A stretch of DNA of 7,976 bases from Candidatus Aminicenantota bacterium (GCA_022867105.1 JALHVH010000154.1:1-7976), one strand, 5' to 3'; shown: positions 1-7,042, counted from the stretch's first letter. Notes: a model not told the origin generated them from the letters alone. Translations and numbers: made by a program.

Positions 1-1358
1 GCCAGAAGAACGTCGGCCTCGGTGATGCCCCCCGTCGCGGCGTGGAGGATGCGGATCTTCACTTTTTCCGTGCTCAGCGAAGGGAGCACTTCCACGAGCA
101 CCTCGACACTGCCTTGGACGTCGGCCTTGAGGACGAGCGACAGCTCCTTGACCTGGCCTTCTTCGATCTTCTTGAAGAGGTCGTCCAGGGTGGCGTGCTC
201 AAGCCGGACCGGCTCCTCTTTCTTGATCTTGGACAGGCGGTACCGGGCGATCAGCCTGGCCGTTTCCGTGTCGTCCACGACCTGGAAGTAATTCCCGGCC
301 GAGGGCACTTCGGAAAAGCCGAGGACCTCGACGGGCACGGAAGGCCCCGCGCTCTTAATAGGCTTCCCGGCGTCGTCGAACAGGGCCCGGACCTTTCCGG
401 TCGCGGTCCCCGAGATGAACGCCTGGGCGTGGCCGAGCGTCCCCTGCTGGATGATGACGGTCGCGAGGGGCCCCTTTTGAGCGTCCAACCGGGCCTCGAG
501 AACGACGCCCTGGGCCGGGCCCCTGGGGTTGGCCTTGATCTCCGTGACTTCGGCCAGGAGCAAAGCCATCTCCAGCAGGTCGTCGATATTCGTTTTGTCC
601 TTTGCGGAGATCTGGACGCTGATGATCTTGCCGCCCCAATCTTCCACCAGGAGACCTTCCTTGGACAGCTGCTGCTTGACCCGTTCGGGATTGGCCTCGG
701 GCTTGTCCATCTTATTGACGGCCACGATGATGGGGACGCCGGCGGCCTTGGCGTGATCGATGGCTTCCTTCGTTTGGGGCATGACGCCGTCGTCGGCGGC
801 CACGACCAGGATGACGATGTCGGTGAGCTTGGCCCCCCTGGCCCTGAGCTGGGTGAACGCCTGGTGGCCCGGCGTGTCGATGAACGTGATAGGGCGGTTC
901 TTGTATAGGACCCGGTAGGCCCCGATGTGCTGGGTGATCCCCCCGGATTCCTTGTCGACGAGGCGGGAGGAGCGAATGGCATCGAGAAGCGTCGTCTTGC
1001 CGTGGTTGACGTGGCCCATGATGGTCACTACGGGGGGCCGCGGGACCATTTCCGAGGCGCGGCTCTCGGCCCCGAGTTTCATTTCCTGCTCGAGCGAAAC
1101 GAACTCCACGTCGTAACCGGTCACAGCGGTGAGGGGCGCCGCGTGGGCTTCATCGACGAGGTCATTGGCCGTGAGCGCGAATCCTTTTTCCCCGAGCTTG
1201 TCGAGGAGGTCCTTGAGCCGGAGCTTCATCTTTTCGGAGACGTCCTTGATCAGCATTCCTTCCCGCAGCCGGAGCTTGGGCCTGGGCTTCGGGGTGCTTT
1301 CGACGGCCGGCTTGACGGCCTTTTTAGGGGTTGGTTTTTTCGTTGGAGGGTTGTTCAT
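1..1358 (-). CDS. infB: Translation initiation factor IF2 (3' end outside window)
   Basis: IF2 is the GTPase that places initiator fMet-tRNA on the 30S subunit and promotes 50S joining. The 452 codons present read: a Lys/Pro-rich tail (residues 1-30), an IF2_N-like helical segment (about 35-75), then the G domain. The G motifs are GHVNHGKT (115-122), switch I T142 in GGITQHIGAY, DTPGH (161-165, catalytic His165), NKMD (215-218) and SAK (251-253). Domain II follows (about 280-365), then the start of domain III (ADVQGSVE, 412-419). The rest of domain III and the fMet-tRNA-binding C-terminal domain lie beyond base 1. The region before the G domain is only about 110 residues, far shorter than in E. 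coli IF2. The ATG at 1358 overlaps the nusA stop as ATGA and has no strong Shine-Dalgarno sequence, so translation is probably coupled to nusA. One oddity is Asn118 where translational GTPases normally carry Asp (GHVDHGKT). Identity is certain. Confidence 0.98.
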   Translation of the reverse strand, partial: MNNPPTKKPTPKKAVKPAVESTPKPRPKLRLREGMLIKDVSEKMKLRLKDLLDKLGEKGFALTANDLVDEAHAAPLTAVTGYDVEFVSLEQEMKLGAESRASEMVPRPPVVTIMGHVNHGKTTLLDAIRSSRLVDKESGGITQHIGAYRVLYKNRPITFIDTPGHQAFTQLRARGAKLTDIVILVVAADDGVMPQTKEAIDHAKAAGVPIIVAVNKMDKPEANPERVKQQLSKEGLLVEDWGGKIISVQISAKDKTNIDDLLEMALLLAEVTEIKANPRGPAQGVVLEARLDAQKGPLATVIIQQGTLGHAQAFISGTATGKVRALFDDAGKPIKSAGPSVPVEVLGFSEVPSAGNYFQVVDDTETARLIARYRLSKIKKEEPVRLEHATLDDLFKKIEEGQVKELSLVLKADVQGSVEVLVEVLPSLSTEKVKIRILHAATGGITEADVLL

Positions 1359-2389
1359 GTCCGTTGTTCTTCTTGAATTGAGATTTTCCAGCCGACGAGC
1401 CGCGACGCCAGCTTGACGTTGATCCCTTTCTTGCCGATGGCCAGGGACAGCTGGTCTCCGGAGACAGAGGCCAGAAGGACCTTATCGGCGGTGTCCTGGA
1501 TGAGGACATTTTCCACCTTAGCCGGGCTGAGGGCCGCCTTGGCGTATAATATGGGGCTCGGGTTCCACTCGATGATATCGATCTTCTCGCCGGCCAGTTC
1601 CTTGGAGACGGCCAGGATCCGGTTCCCTTTGACGCCGATGCAGGCTCCGATGGGGTCGATGTCCCTCTCCTTGCTCTCCACGGCCACCTTGGCCCGCTCG
1701 CCCGGCTGCCTGACGATGTCCCTGATCTCGATGGTCCCGTTGGCGATCTCGGGGATCTCGAGCTCGAGGAGCTTGGCCAGGAACTGGGCGTTGGCCCGTG
1801 AAACGATGATCTGGGGCCCCCGGAATCCCCTGAGGACCTGGACGATGACCGCCTTGACGCTGTCGCCCCTTTGGAACTCCTCGTTGAAGAGCTTCTCGCG
1901 CAGTGGGAACACGATGTCGGTCTTGTTCACTTCTAGGATGATCACGGTGTTCTCGAAACGACGGACGACGCCCGTGATGATCTCCCCCAGGCGCGGCGCG
2001 AACTGGCCGTAGATCTTCTCCTGCTCGGCGTCCCGGACCTTCTGGAAGATGACCTGCTTGGCGGCCTGGGCGGAGATACGGCCGAGAGTGTCCGCCGGCA
2101 GGTCGACCTCGACCTCATCCCCGGGGTTGGCCCCCGGCCGGATCCCGCGGGCCTCTTCTAAGGAGAGCTCACGGGCCGGGTTCTTCGGATGAAGGACGGC
2201 TTTCTTGGAGACGTAGACTCGAAGCTCACCCCTCTCCGGACGAAAGAGGACTTGGATGTCCTCCCCGTGAATGAAGAACCTGGCCGAGGCCACCCGGAGT
2301 GATTCCTCGATGGCCTGGATGATGATGCGAGGCTCGACCCCGCGCTCCTTGCTGAGCTGCAGGATCGTGTTCCAGACGTTGACTTTCAT
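1355..2389 (-). CDS. nusA: Transcription termination/antitermination factor NusA, short form
   Basis: NusA binds RNA polymerase near the RNA exit channel and modulates pausing, termination and antitermination. The 344 residues fit the common short form: an N-terminal polymerase-binding domain (1 to about 125), an S1 domain (about 131-200), KH1 (about 201-280, GVKG at 252-255 within IGACIGVKGNRI) and KH2 (about 281-344, GKKG at 319-322 within LAIGKKGINVKLASR). The C-terminal acidic repeats of E. coli NusA are absent, as in many non-proteobacterial homologues. The start at 2389 gives the expected beginning (MKVNVWNTILQL, then the helix IIQAIEESLRVA). The only Shine-Dalgarno-like stretch (AAGGGA) is about 14 bases upstream and lies in a small hairpin. 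The gene has its own consensus-like promoter and its stop overlaps the infB start. No rimP gene precedes it, although rimP-nusA-infB is the usual order; miaB is there instead. Confidence 0.97.
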   Translation of the reverse strand: MKVNVWNTILQLSKERGVEPRIIIQAIEESLRVASARFFIHGEDIQVLFRPERGELRVYVSKKAVLHPKNPARELSLEEARGIRPGANPGDEVEVDLPADTLGRISAQAAKQVIFQKVRDAEQEKIYGQFAPRLGEIITGVVRRFENTVIILEVNKTDIVFPLREKLFNEEFQRGDSVKAVIVQVLRGFRGPQIIVSRANAQFLAKLLELEIPEIANGTIEIRDIVRQPGERAKVAVESKERDIDPIGACIGVKGNRILAVSKELAGEKIDIIEWNPSPILYAKAALSPAKVENVLIQDTADKVLLASVSGDQLSLAIGKKGINVKLASRLVGWKISIQEEQRT

Positions 2390-2402
2390 GGCCGCAATCT
2401 TA

Positions 2403-2415
2403 TTCCCTTTGGGAA
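2403..2415 (-). promoter_or_regulatory. Small hairpin in the nusA leader covering the SD-like sequence
   Basis: In the nusA sense direction this reads TTCCC-AAA-GGGAA, a perfect 5-bp stem with a 3-base loop. It ends 13 bases before the nusA ATG. The only purine-rich Shine-Dalgarno candidate of the leader (AAGGGA) sits in its loop and 3' arm, so the hairpin could modulate translation initiation. With so short a stem this may be chance; the regulatory role is inference. Confidence 0.35.
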
Positions 2416-2430
2416 ACGGAAAGACACAGG

Positions 2431-2459
2431 ATTATACCCAAAATCGGGGAGAAGCGCAA
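2431..2459 (-). promoter_or_regulatory. Sigma70-type promoter for nusA-infB
   Basis: The minus strand carries TTGCGC (2459-2454), a 17-base spacer, and a perfect TATAAT (2436-2431). The -35 matches the first three consensus bases. Transcription would start near 2424, giving a leader of about 35 bases before the nusA ATG. It lies wholly in the gap between the miaB stop and the nusA start, which supports a real promoter; it has not been tested. Confidence 0.7.
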
Positions 2460-2477
2460 CGGACACGGCCGGAAGGG

Positions 2478-3800
2478 CTAGAGAAGCGCTTTCCCGTGGA
2501 GACTGTAGGGCCCGCATCCCGTGATGAGGACATCGACAAAGCGGTCCCGGACATCCCGGGGGGAGCCGAAATTGACGACCTGGAATCCTTCGCTCCTTCC
2601 CGAGTACCGGCCGGCGTCCTTCTGACTTTCCCCGGAGCAGAGCACCTGGAAGGTCTTTCCGATGAACGTCCTGTTCCTGGCGAGCTGGATTTCCTTCTGG
2701 ACTTCCTGGAGGATGATCAGCCTCTTCCTTTTGATGCCTAGAGGGACGTCGTCTGCGATCCTGGCCGCGGCGGTCCGGGGGCGAGGCGAGTAACGGAAGG
2801 AGAAAATATTGGCGAATTCCACCTTTTTCAAGACGCTCAGGGTCTCTTCGAAATCGGCCTCCGTTTCCCCCGGGAAGCCCACGATGACGTCCGTGCTCAG
2901 CGCGATATCCGGCATCAGACCCTTGAACAGGGCGGCTTTTTCCAGATAGTCTTCTCGGGAATAGCCCCGGTTCATCCTTTCCAGAACAGCCGTCGAACCG
3001 GATTGGAGGGGGAGATGGAGCTGCCGGCAGATGTTCGGGCGGTCGGCCATAATCCGGGCGATCTCCGGAGAGATGTCCTTGGGATGGGAGGTGATGAATC
3101 GGATCCATTCAATGCCTTCGACCCCACTCACCTTCCTCAGCAGTCCGGCGAAATCCTCTCCCGTCTCCTGATCCCGGTAGGAGGTCACGTTCTGGCCAAG
3201 AAGCTGGACTTCCTTGTACCCGTTCCCGGCGAGGTCCTGGACCTCCGCCAGGACTTTGGCCGCAGGCCGGCATTTCTCCCGGCCCCGGCTGAAGGGAACG
3301 ACGCAGTAGGCGCAGAAATTGTCGCAGCCTTCCATGATAGGCACGTAGGCGCTGACGCGGCTTTTTCGAAAAGTCTCGGCGGACCCGATCTCATGCCAGA
3401 CACGGTTCCAGCTCGTCTTGAGGAGCTTGCCTTCCCGCTTTTGGGAGAGAAGCGAGGCGAGCTCATGGTAATGATCGGGGCCGACGATGATATCGATCTC
3501 GGGCCTTTTCTTGAATAACTCACCGCGGCGGAGCTGGGCGACGCAGCCAAGGACGCCGATGACCCTGTCCCGGTCCTTCTTGAGAGGAGAGAGGCGGCCA
3601 AGGAAGGAATCGATCTTTTCTTCCGATTTTTTCCTCACGGCGCAGGTGTTGACGAGGATGATATCGCTCTCTTCGGGCGACGGGGCCTTCCCGGCCCCGG
3701 CCCGGATGAGGAGCCCGGCCACGTGCTCGGAGTCGTTCTCATTCATCTGGCAGCCGAACGTCTTGATGAAAAAACGGCATCCTTCGAGGTTCACGGGCAT
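2478..3800 (-). CDS. miaB: tRNA-2-methylthio-N6-dimethylallyladenosine synthase MiaB
   Basis: MiaB is a cytoplasmic radical-SAM enzyme with two [4Fe-4S] clusters. It methylthiolates i6A37 to ms2i6A37 in tRNAs reading UNN codons, which helps frame maintenance. With the start at 3800 the protein is 440 residues, the usual size. The N-terminal UPF0004 domain carries C17 (TFGCQMNENDSE), C53 (VNTCAVR) and C86 (GVLGCVAQ). The radical-SAM domain has C159-x3-C163-x2-C166 (GCDNFCAYCVVPFSRGRE), a GQNV motif (202-205) and STDVIVGFPGE (302-312). A TRAM domain occupies about 377-440. The pattern fits MiaB rather than RimO or MtaB. The frame stays open to 3962, but that would run into recN. The ATG at 3824 overlaps the TATAAT box, so the ATG at 3800 is preferred; it lies just after a weak AAGG/AGGA Shine-Dalgarno region. 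C177 in RGREKCRP replaces a position that is usually Ser. Confidence 0.96.
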   Translation of the reverse strand: MPVNLEGCRFFIKTFGCQMNENDSEHVAGLLIRAGAGKAPSPEESDIILVNTCAVRKKSEEKIDSFLGRLSPLKKDRDRVIGVLGCVAQLRRGELFKKRPEIDIIVGPDHYHELASLLSQKREGKLLKTSWNRVWHEIGSAETFRKSRVSAYVPIMEGCDNFCAYCVVPFSRGREKCRPAAKVLAEVQDLAGNGYKEVQLLGQNVTSYRDQETGEDFAGLLRKVSGVEGIEWIRFITSHPKDISPEIARIMADRPNICRQLHLPLQSGSTAVLERMNRGYSREDYLEKAALFKGLMPDIALSTDVIVGFPGETEADFEETLSVLKKVEFANIFSFRYSPRPRTAAARIADDVPLGIKRKRLIILQEVQKEIQLARNRTFIGKTFQVLCSGESQKDAGRYSGRSEGFQVVNFGSPRDVRDRFVDVLITGCGPYSLHGKALL

Positions 3801-3822
3801 GTTCCTGGGCCTTGGAGAGACC

Positions 3823-3851
3823 ATTATACACGAATGGGAACGATGGGAAAT
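3823..3851 (-). promoter_or_regulatory. Probable promoter of miaB with perfect -10 box
   Basis: The minus strand reads TATAAT at 3828-3823, between the recN stop and the miaB start. The -35 is poor (TTTCCC at 16 bases or ATTTCC at 17 bases), so an activator may be needed or the promoter may be weak. Transcription would begin about 15 bases before the ATG at 3800, and within or after the alternative ATG at 3824. That argues for the shorter MiaB. Confidence 0.55.
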
Positions 3852-3854
3852 CGT
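3834..3854. repeat. Tandem ATGGGAA direct repeat and ACGAT/ATCGT dyad in the miaB promoter
   Basis: ATGGGAA occurs at 3834-3840 and again at 3843-3849, a 9-base period, on the plus strand. Overlapping it is the perfect dyad ACGAT-gggaa-ATCGT (3840-3854). Both lie in the spacer and -35 region of the miaB promoter, where a repressor or activator would act. They are short and could be chance; no known operator consensus (for example LexA CTGT-N8-ACAG or GAAC-N4-GTTC) is matched. Confidence 0.35.
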
Positions 3855-3876
3855 GCTTAGATGAGGGCAGAGATCG

Positions 3877-5586
3877 TCAGGAGTCCGACCCGGACCCCGT
3901 CTTTTTCTTTCCGGACCGGGCGCTTGCCAGCATCTCCCTGGCGGTCTGGAGCGAAGCTTCACTGATCCGGGTGCCGGATATGAGACGGGCGATCTCCTCG
4001 GCCCGTTCCCCTCCCTGAAGCTTCCGGACGGTCGTGTAGGTCCTCTCCTTCTCGAACCTCTTGTCGATCCGGAATTGGTGCGCGGCGGCCGCGGCGATCT
4101 GGGGAAGGTGGGTGATGCAGATGACCTGGTGTTTCCGGGATAGGGCCTCGAGCTTCCCGGCGATGAAATCCGCCGCCCTTCCCCCTATGCCGGAGTCGAT
4201 CTCATCGAAGATGAGCGTCCTCGCCGCTTCCGCCTCCTTACCGATGGATTTCAGGGAAAGCATCACCCGGGACAGCTCGCCCCCCGAGGCGATCTTCCGC
4301 AGGGGCCGGAGCTCCTCGCCGGGGTTCGGCGAGATGAGAAACTCCACCTCCTCCGTCCCGCCCTCCCGAATGGTGGCCGGGTCCTCCAGCGCGGGAGCGT
4401 TGGTCCGGACCTCGACCTTGAAAGCGGCCTTGTTCATTCCCAGGATGGCGATCTCCTTTTCCATGAGCGCAGACAGCTTCCTGGCCCCGCGGACGCGGAC
4501 GGCCGCGAGCTTCCCGGCCTTCGCGACGTAATCCTTGAATTTTCCTACGATCTCTTCTTCGAGCCCCTCAAGCCTTTCCCGGCCCGCGACCAACGCCTTT
4601 TCCTCGGCTTTGATCCCTTCAAGATAGGAAAGGATCTCCGGGATCCCGGGCCCGTATTTCCTCTTGAGCTTATCGATGATATTGAGCTTTCCCTCTATGA
4701 CCTCGAGGTCCTCGGGCGTTCCGGTGTTCCCATCCTTGAACTTCATGAGGCCGTGGGAGAGCTCGCGCAAGGCGATGCCGAACTCCTCAACAGATGGACC
4801 GGAGGATTCGAGGGAAGGATAATACGGGATGAGCTCTTTCAGGACGTTCTTGAACTTGGTCAGAAGAGGGAGGATGGACTCCTCCTGGGCGTAGCTCAGG
4901 TCCAGCGCCTGGTCAATGAGCCCGGCGATCTTTTCGGCGTTCTTCAGGATCTCCCGGTTCTGGGCGAGTTCCTCGTCCTCGCCCGGCCTGAGCCCGGCAC
5001 CCTCGATCTCCCGGACCTGGTAGGCTAAAAAGTCGAGTCTCTGAACGCGCTCCCGGCTCTTGGACTCGAGCTCCTGCTTTTGGAGGAGGGCGGACTTCAG
5101 TTCGAGGGCCGCCCGCGAAACCTCTCCTCTCAGGGCTCCGGCGTCCAGGAACGCGTCCAGGTAAATGAGGTGGTTCTCGAGGTGGAGGAGGAAGACGTGA
5201 TCGTTCTGGCCATAGATATCGGCGACGGCCGTCCCGGCTTCTTTGAGCTTCCGGACCGGGACAAGGACGCCGTTGATATGGGCTTTTCCCGGCCCCGTCC
5301 CGGAGATCTGCCTCTGGACGAACAGCTCCTCGCCGTCCTCCAACCCTAGGTCCTTGAGCCTCGCGGCCATCTTCGGCGCCTCGAAAACCGCTTCGACCGA
5401 GGCTTCCGTCCTACCGGTCCGGATGTAATCCGGAGACCCCTTGTCGCCAAGGATGAGGCGGATGGCGTCGATGATGATGGATTTTCCCGCTCCGGTCTCC
5501 CCGGTCAGGATCGACAATCCGTTCTCGAGCTCGAGCTCGAGTTCCTCGATCGTCGCCAGGTTCCGGATGCGAAGGGACTTGATCAT
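3877..5586 (-). CDS. recN: DNA repair ATPase RecN
   Basis: RecN is an SMC-like cytoplasmic ATPase that helps join and repair double-strand breaks with RecA. The 569 residues match the family length. Visible are Walker A GETGAGKS (29-36), a Q-loop region YGQNDH (125-130, often HGQHEH in relatives), and a long charged central coiled coil (about 150-380) rich in Glu, Lys and Leu. The ABC signature is IASGGELSR (432-440), Walker B is TLIFDEIDSGIGG (457-469, D461 and E462), and the H-loop is ITHLPQIA (491-498). The ATG follows the protease stop by 10 bases and has GGAG (5594-5591) four bases upstream, so it is probably co-transcribed and perhaps translationally coupled with the protease. No SOS-type operator is visible directly upstream. 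A GAGCTC triplication encodes ELELELE (15-21). Confidence 0.97.
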   Translation of the reverse strand: MIKSLRIRNLATIEELELELENGLSILTGETGAGKSIIIDAIRLILGDKGSPDYIRTGRTEASVEAVFEAPKMAARLKDLGLEDGEELFVQRQISGTGPGKAHINGVLVPVRKLKEAGTAVADIYGQNDHVFLLHLENHLIYLDAFLDAGALRGEVSRAALELKSALLQKQELESKSRERVQRLDFLAYQVREIEGAGLRPGEDEELAQNREILKNAEKIAGLIDQALDLSYAQEESILPLLTKFKNVLKELIPYYPSLESSGPSVEEFGIALRELSHGLMKFKDGNTGTPEDLEVIEGKLNIIDKLKRKYGPGIPEILSYLEGIKAEEKALVAGRERLEGLEEEIVGKFKDYVAKAGKLAAVRVRGARKLSALMEKEIAILGMNKAAFKVEVRTNAPALEDPATIREGGTEEVEFLISPNPGEELRPLRKIASGGELSRVMLSLKSIGKEAEAARTLIFDEIDSGIGGRAADFIAGKLEALSRKHQVICITHLPQIAAAAAHQFRIDKRFEKERTYTTVRKLQGGERAEEIARLISGTRISEASLQTAREMLASARSGKKKTGSGSDS

Positions 5587-5590
5587 GCCG

Positions 5591-5594
5591 CTCC
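5591..5594 (-). promoter_or_regulatory. Shine-Dalgarno of recN in the 10-base protease-recN gap
   Basis: The gap reads GCGGAGCGGC between the protease TAA and the recN ATG. GGAG is four bases before the ATG, so ribosomes ending on the protease could restart on recN. Confidence 0.6.
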
Positions 5595-5596
5595 GC

Positions 5597-7021
5597 TTAT
5601 TCTGATGAATTCAGCTCGTAGGGAACGAGGGCCCTCTCCATGTTGATCCGGCCGTAGCCGATCTGGTCGTCCTTGCCCGGGAACGTGGCCGAATTCACGT
5701 CGTCCGCGGAGTAGCGGATGATGTTCATGACCTCCCCGGCGGTGAGCCAGGGCTTGAGGCTCTTGATGAGGGCCGCCATCCCGGCCACGTGCGGCGTGGC
5801 CATGGAAGTGCCGCTGGCGTAGGCATACGGGGCGAACCCGGAAGGGGTGTCCCAGGTCGGATAAAGACTCAGGATATCCACCCCCGGGGCGGCCACGTCG
5901 ACCTCGAGGCCAAAACTGGACCAAGAGGCCTGTTTGTCGTTGTAATCCGTGGCGGCGACGGCCAGGCAATAATCGTCGTAGGCCGCCGGATAGAGGACGG
6001 GCCCGCCCTCACTTCCGGCCGCGGCGACGACGACCACCTTCTTGTCATAGGCATACTTCACGGCTGCGAGAAGACTCTCGTCGCGTTCTTCGCCGCCCAA
6101 ACTGAGGTTGATGACCTGGGCCCCCTGGTCGGTCGCCCAGTACAGCGCCTGGATCAGGGAACCGTAATCCCCTTCGCCGTTGGCGGCGATGATCTTGCCG
6201 GGAAGGACCGTGCAGTTCCATGCGACCCCGGCGATGCCCAGCTCGTTGTCGGTCTCCGCCGCGGCGATCCCCGCGACGTGGGTCCCGTGCCAGTGGTCGT
6301 CCGTGGCGTCGTTATCGTTGTTGATGAAGTCCTTGCCGCGGGAGGCGATCTTGTTCTCGATATCCGGGTGTTTCATGTCGACGCCGGTATCCAAAACCGC
6401 GATGATGACGCCGGCATCGCCTTTTGTCTGGTCCCATGCCCCCGTGGCGCTGATGTCGGCACCGGCGGTGCATTGAGGCCGGTCGGGAAGGTCATCGAGG
6501 ACCTGGCCCGTGTTGAGGAGGGCGTATTGGGACTCGAAGTACTTGTCCCCAGGTCTGACCGTGATCCGGATGATGGGGTCCGGCCTCGCGCTCTCGATGT
6601 CGGGATTGCGCTGCAGGGCGGATAGGAAATCGGTCACGGAAAAGCCCTCGGGGACCGCGATGATGTGAAGCCCGATCTGGGGGACGGATGCGAGCGACGT
6701 GGAACCGTAGGCCCGGAGAATGGGACGGATGTTCTGGACGGCGATGTCGGGGCGGAACCTGACGAGGACACGGTCTATCGCGTATCTGCGCCCGCTCGAA
6801 GGGGGAACGGCCGCCCGTCCCAGCGTGCGAATCCTCAGCTCGTCGTAACGGGCGGGAGCGAGGCCGAATTCACGGAGAGTCGGAGCGGGGGAGCCGATCT
6901 CCCGCTTCCCGAAACCGTGATCGTCGTTGCCGAACGTCCGGGTCCCGATAAGAAGGGTTAAAACGCAGGCCGGCGCGATCGTCAGGACCGTCAGGGTCTT
7001 TTTCACGCTGTTCTGAGTCAT
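5597..7021 (-). CDS. Secreted subtilisin-like (S8) serine protease with N-terminal prodomain
   Basis: This is a subtilase precursor of 474 residues. A signal peptide (basic MTQNSVKK, hydrophobic core 9-26, likely cleaved near residue 31) sends it out of the cytoplasm. Residues about 80-150 resemble the fervidolysin/I9-type prodomain that folds and inhibits the enzyme (VLVRFRPD; VPEGFSVTDFLSALQ). The catalytic domain (about 185-460) has Asp211 in VLDTGVD, His245 in HGTHVAG and Ser406 in SGTSMATPHVAG. NNDNDATDD (234-242) is the acidic loop typical before the His motif. The oxyanion-hole Asn expected in AAAGNEG is Ser337 (AAAGSEG), so activity may be reduced or altered. There is no C-terminal sorting domain. 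The start at 7021 follows a strong Shine-Dalgarno. The gene sits between the barrel gene (21-base gap) and recN (10-base gap), probably in one transcript. The substrate is unknown; Cys19 is not in a convincing lipobox. Confidence 0.93.
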   Translation of the reverse strand: MTQNSVKKTLTVLTIAPACVLTLLIGTRTFGNDDHGFGKREIGSPAPTLREFGLAPARYDELRIRTLGRAAVPPSSGRRYAIDRVLVRFRPDIAVQNIRPILRAYGSTSLASVPQIGLHIIAVPEGFSVTDFLSALQRNPDIESARPDPIIRITVRPGDKYFESQYALLNTGQVLDDLPDRPQCTAGADISATGAWDQTKGDAGVIIAVLDTGVDMKHPDIENKIASRGKDFINNDNDATDDHWHGTHVAGIAAAETDNELGIAGVAWNCTVLPGKIIAANGEGDYGSLIQALYWATDQGAQVINLSLGGEERDESLLAAVKYAYDKKVVVVAAAGSEGGPVLYPAAYDDYCLAVAATDYNDKQASWSSFGLEVDVAAPGVDILSLYPTWDTPSGFAPYAYASGTSMATPHVAGMAALIKSLKPWLTAGEVMNIIRYSADDVNSATFPGKDDQIGYGRINMERALVPYELNSSE

Positions 7022-7027
7022 GGGTGT

Positions 7028-7036
7028 CTCCTCCTT
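7028..7036 (-). promoter_or_regulatory. Strong Shine-Dalgarno of the S8 protease
   Basis: AAGGAGGAG on the minus strand ends six bases before the ATG at 7021. It fixes the start and suggests good translation. It lies in the 21-base gap after the barrel gene stop, which is too short for an independent promoter of its own. Confidence 0.75.
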
Positions 7037-7042
7037 GTCCGG

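Noticed and set aside
42..908. Long plus-strand open frame (288 codons) opposite infB
   Set aside because: It mirrors the real IF2 coding frame in GC-rich DNA; its translation has no recognisable domain and IF2 on the other strand is certain.
251..982. Minus-strand open frame of 243 codons
   Set aside because: It is out of frame with IF2 and is Ser/Arg/Pro-rich low-complexity; a shadow of infB.
1545..1550. TATAAT on the plus strand inside nusA
   Set aside because: No -35 consensus was recognised and no plus-strand gene follows; it arises from codons for an ILYAK stretch.
2437..2477. Possible terminator after miaB
   Set aside because: Only very short GC pairings and no following T-run in the sense direction; I cannot support an intrinsic terminator.
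3801..3962. Possible 54-codon N-terminal extension of MiaB
   Set aside because: It would overlap the end of recN, is Arg/Pro-rich and unlike MiaB N-termini, and lies upstream of the likely transcription start.
5789..6625. Plus-strand open frame of 278 codons opposite the protease
   Set aside because: It is antisense to a clear S8 catalytic domain, rich in Gly/Asp/Val, with no Shine-Dalgarno and no family resemblance.
6965..6967. Cys19 of the protease as a lipoprotein cysteine
   Set aside because: It sits in the middle of the hydrophobic core, not after a proper lipobox at its end; a standard signal peptide fits better.
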